Shown: in pieces, positions 63,252-64,000 of the stretch
Layout of the letters: each line of letters begins with the position of its first letter
Position numbering within the stretch: the first letter of the stretch is position 1
Assembly: GCA_018449595.1 (NCBI GenBank)
Contig: JAAVUU010000007.1
Coordinates: forward strand, 124,001 to 188,000
DNA from: Rhizobiales bacterium dw_265
GTDB lineage: Bacteria > Pseudomonadota > Alphaproteobacteria > Micropepsales > Micropepsaceae
DNA length: 64,000 bases
Reading direction: 5' to 3'
Made by a program: the position numbers and the translations under genes
The notes under the pieces: model-generated
The model's database searches: none
Seen by the model: only the letters and a program-made list of their open reading frames with translations
What the model was told of the DNA's origin: nothing

Positions 63252-64000
63252 ATGACGGTTTTCGGCGCACTGCAAGAGTTGCGGGACCGCCCGCTGGGCG
63301 AGCAGGCATCGGCGCGCCAAGCCCGCAAGGGGTTCCGCCAGCGTATCGCCATCCTCCGCGACAATGCGCTGTTCGGGGAAGAGGTGGTGGAAGCCCGCGA
63401 CCTGGGCCTGAAGGGCGAGAATTTCTATGCCAGTGCGCGCAACCCGCCCTATTGGCAGCGGGCCGAGGGCGCCACCGACAGCCTGTGGCTGCGCCGCACG
63501 GTGGCGCAGAAGCTGCTGCGCGTGAATGCGCGCGCGGCGGATGCGGGGCTGGAACTGTTCCTGTTCGACGCCTGGCGGCCGCGCCAGGTGCAGGCCTTCT
63601 TTCATGACGTGTGGATGCCGCGCGAATTGCAGCGCCGCGATCCCTCCCTGACCGGCGCGGCGCTGGTCGAGGAGGTCGAGCGTTACTGGTCCGCGCCGTC
63701 GCAGGATGCCGGTTCGCCCGCGCCGCACGCCACCGCCGCCGCCGTGGACCTGACCTTGCGCTGGCGGGATGGCGAGATGCTGTGGATGGGCTCGCTGTTC
63801 GACGATGTCACGGCGCTGGCCAATTGCGACCGTTTTGAAGATCTCGATCCGGGCAATTTCTCTTTTTCGGATCAGGAAGCGCGCGCCAACCGCCGCCTGC
63901 TGCACTGGCTGATGGTGGAGGAAGGCTTTGCCGGCCATCCCGACGAATGGTGGCACTTCTCGTGGGGCGACCAGCTGTGGGCGGCGCTGACCGGCGCGGC
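63252..64000 (+). CDS. M15 family D-alanyl-D-alanine dipeptidase, VanX-like (C-terminus beyond window)
   Basis: The frame is open for 249 codons from an ATG with AAGGAG upstream to the window end. M15D motifs are present: DAWRPRQVQ with the conserved Arg, the zinc ligands His159 and Asp166 in SPAPHATAAAVDLTL, and the Glu232-Trp-Trp-His235 motif PDEWWHFSWGDQLW. Such enzymes hydrolyse D-Ala-D-Ala in murein recycling or, in van clusters, glycopeptide resistance. No vanH or vanA is next to it, so a recycling role is more likely. Confidence 0.9.
   Translation, partial: MTVFGALQELRDRPLGEQASARQARKGFRQRIAILRDNALFGEEVVEARDLGLKGENFYASARNPPYWQRAEGATDSLWLRRTVAQKLLRVNARAADAGLELFLFDAWRPRQVQAFFHDVWMPRELQRRDPSLTGAALVEEVERYWSAPSQDAGSPAPHATAAAVDLTLRWRDGEMLWMGSLFDDVTALANCDRFEDLDPGNFSFSDQEARANRRLLHWLMVEEGFAGHPDEWWHFSWGDQLWAALTGA

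Overview
This 64 kb window is a GC-rich chromosomal segment from an alphaproteobacterium. No plasmid or phage genes were recognised. The assignment rests on alphaproteobacterial gene order: maf-aroE-coaE-dnaQ-secB on one side of the ppsR/hemE gap, hemE-hemH-hemJ-rho on the other, and mnmG-rsmG-parA-parB further on. A HemJ-type protoporphyrinogen oxidase and a ferrochelatase with a cysteine-rich tail of the kind known in Caulobacter support it. I cannot assign an order or genus safely.

The central result is that the window very probably spans the chromosome origin. The ~290 bp gap between ppsR (leftward) and hemE (rightward) corresponds to the position of Caulobacter Cori. It holds DnaA-box-like nonamers and an AT-rich edge next to hemE. 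About 14 kb to the right, directly before parA-parB, mnmG and rsmG each carry an identical variant parS site.

Layout. 1-2.65 kb: pstCAB phosphate uptake, leftward, pstB cut by the window edge. 2.86-7.5 kb: hybrid histidine kinase, ampG and the ornithine-lipid acyltransferase olsB. 7.6-14.6 kb: pirin, gshB, yraN, rsmI and a divergent LpoA-like lipoprotein gene, then hemW, rdgB and rph. 14.7-19.7 kb: hrcA-grpE-dapB-nth, a lipoprotein, an adenosine-kinase-like PfkB protein and an AT-rich orphan ORF. 19.7-26.5 kb: yjbQ, smr, mltA, a Tim44-like gene, secB, dnaQ, coaE, aroE, maf and ppsR. 26.5-26.8 kb: candidate oriC. 26.8-30.9 kb: hemE-hemH-hemJ and rho. 30.9-37.1 kb: an accessory block placed between rho and mnmE, made of a VapBC-type module, a cupin, a RuBisCO-like protein, a quinone oxidoreductase, a dienelactone hydrolase and a DUF255 protein. 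37.1-43.5 kb: mnmE, mnmG, rsmG, parA, parB. 43.5-48.3 kb: hisA-hisH, two membrane proteins and lepA. 48.3-50.8 kb: a glycosyltransferase-like protein, a methyltransferase and an exported protein. 50.8-54.9 kb: rpmI-rplT-pheS-pheT. 55.2-64 kb: VanZ-like protein, mscL, msrB, an H1-like protein, a LysR/wrbA pair, a MaoC protein, a Na+/H+ antiporter, tRNA-Arg(CCG), small proteins and a VanX-like dipeptidase cut by the window end.

Most genes are housekeeping and tightly packed, with many ATGA or GTGA overlaps. The less ordinary content is: (1) a family of intergenic palindromic elements with TGTCAT-type ends that fold into a four-arm structure, with arms that differ in sequence but stay paired; (2) a symmetric operator of four 10-bp half-sites at 12-bp spacing in front of the toxin-antitoxin pair; (3) the RuBisCO-like protein/cupin operon, which resembles the methylthio-sugar salvage pair of Rhodospirillum rubrum; and (4) the oriC/parS layout. 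No CRISPR array, transposase, integrase or rRNA gene was seen.
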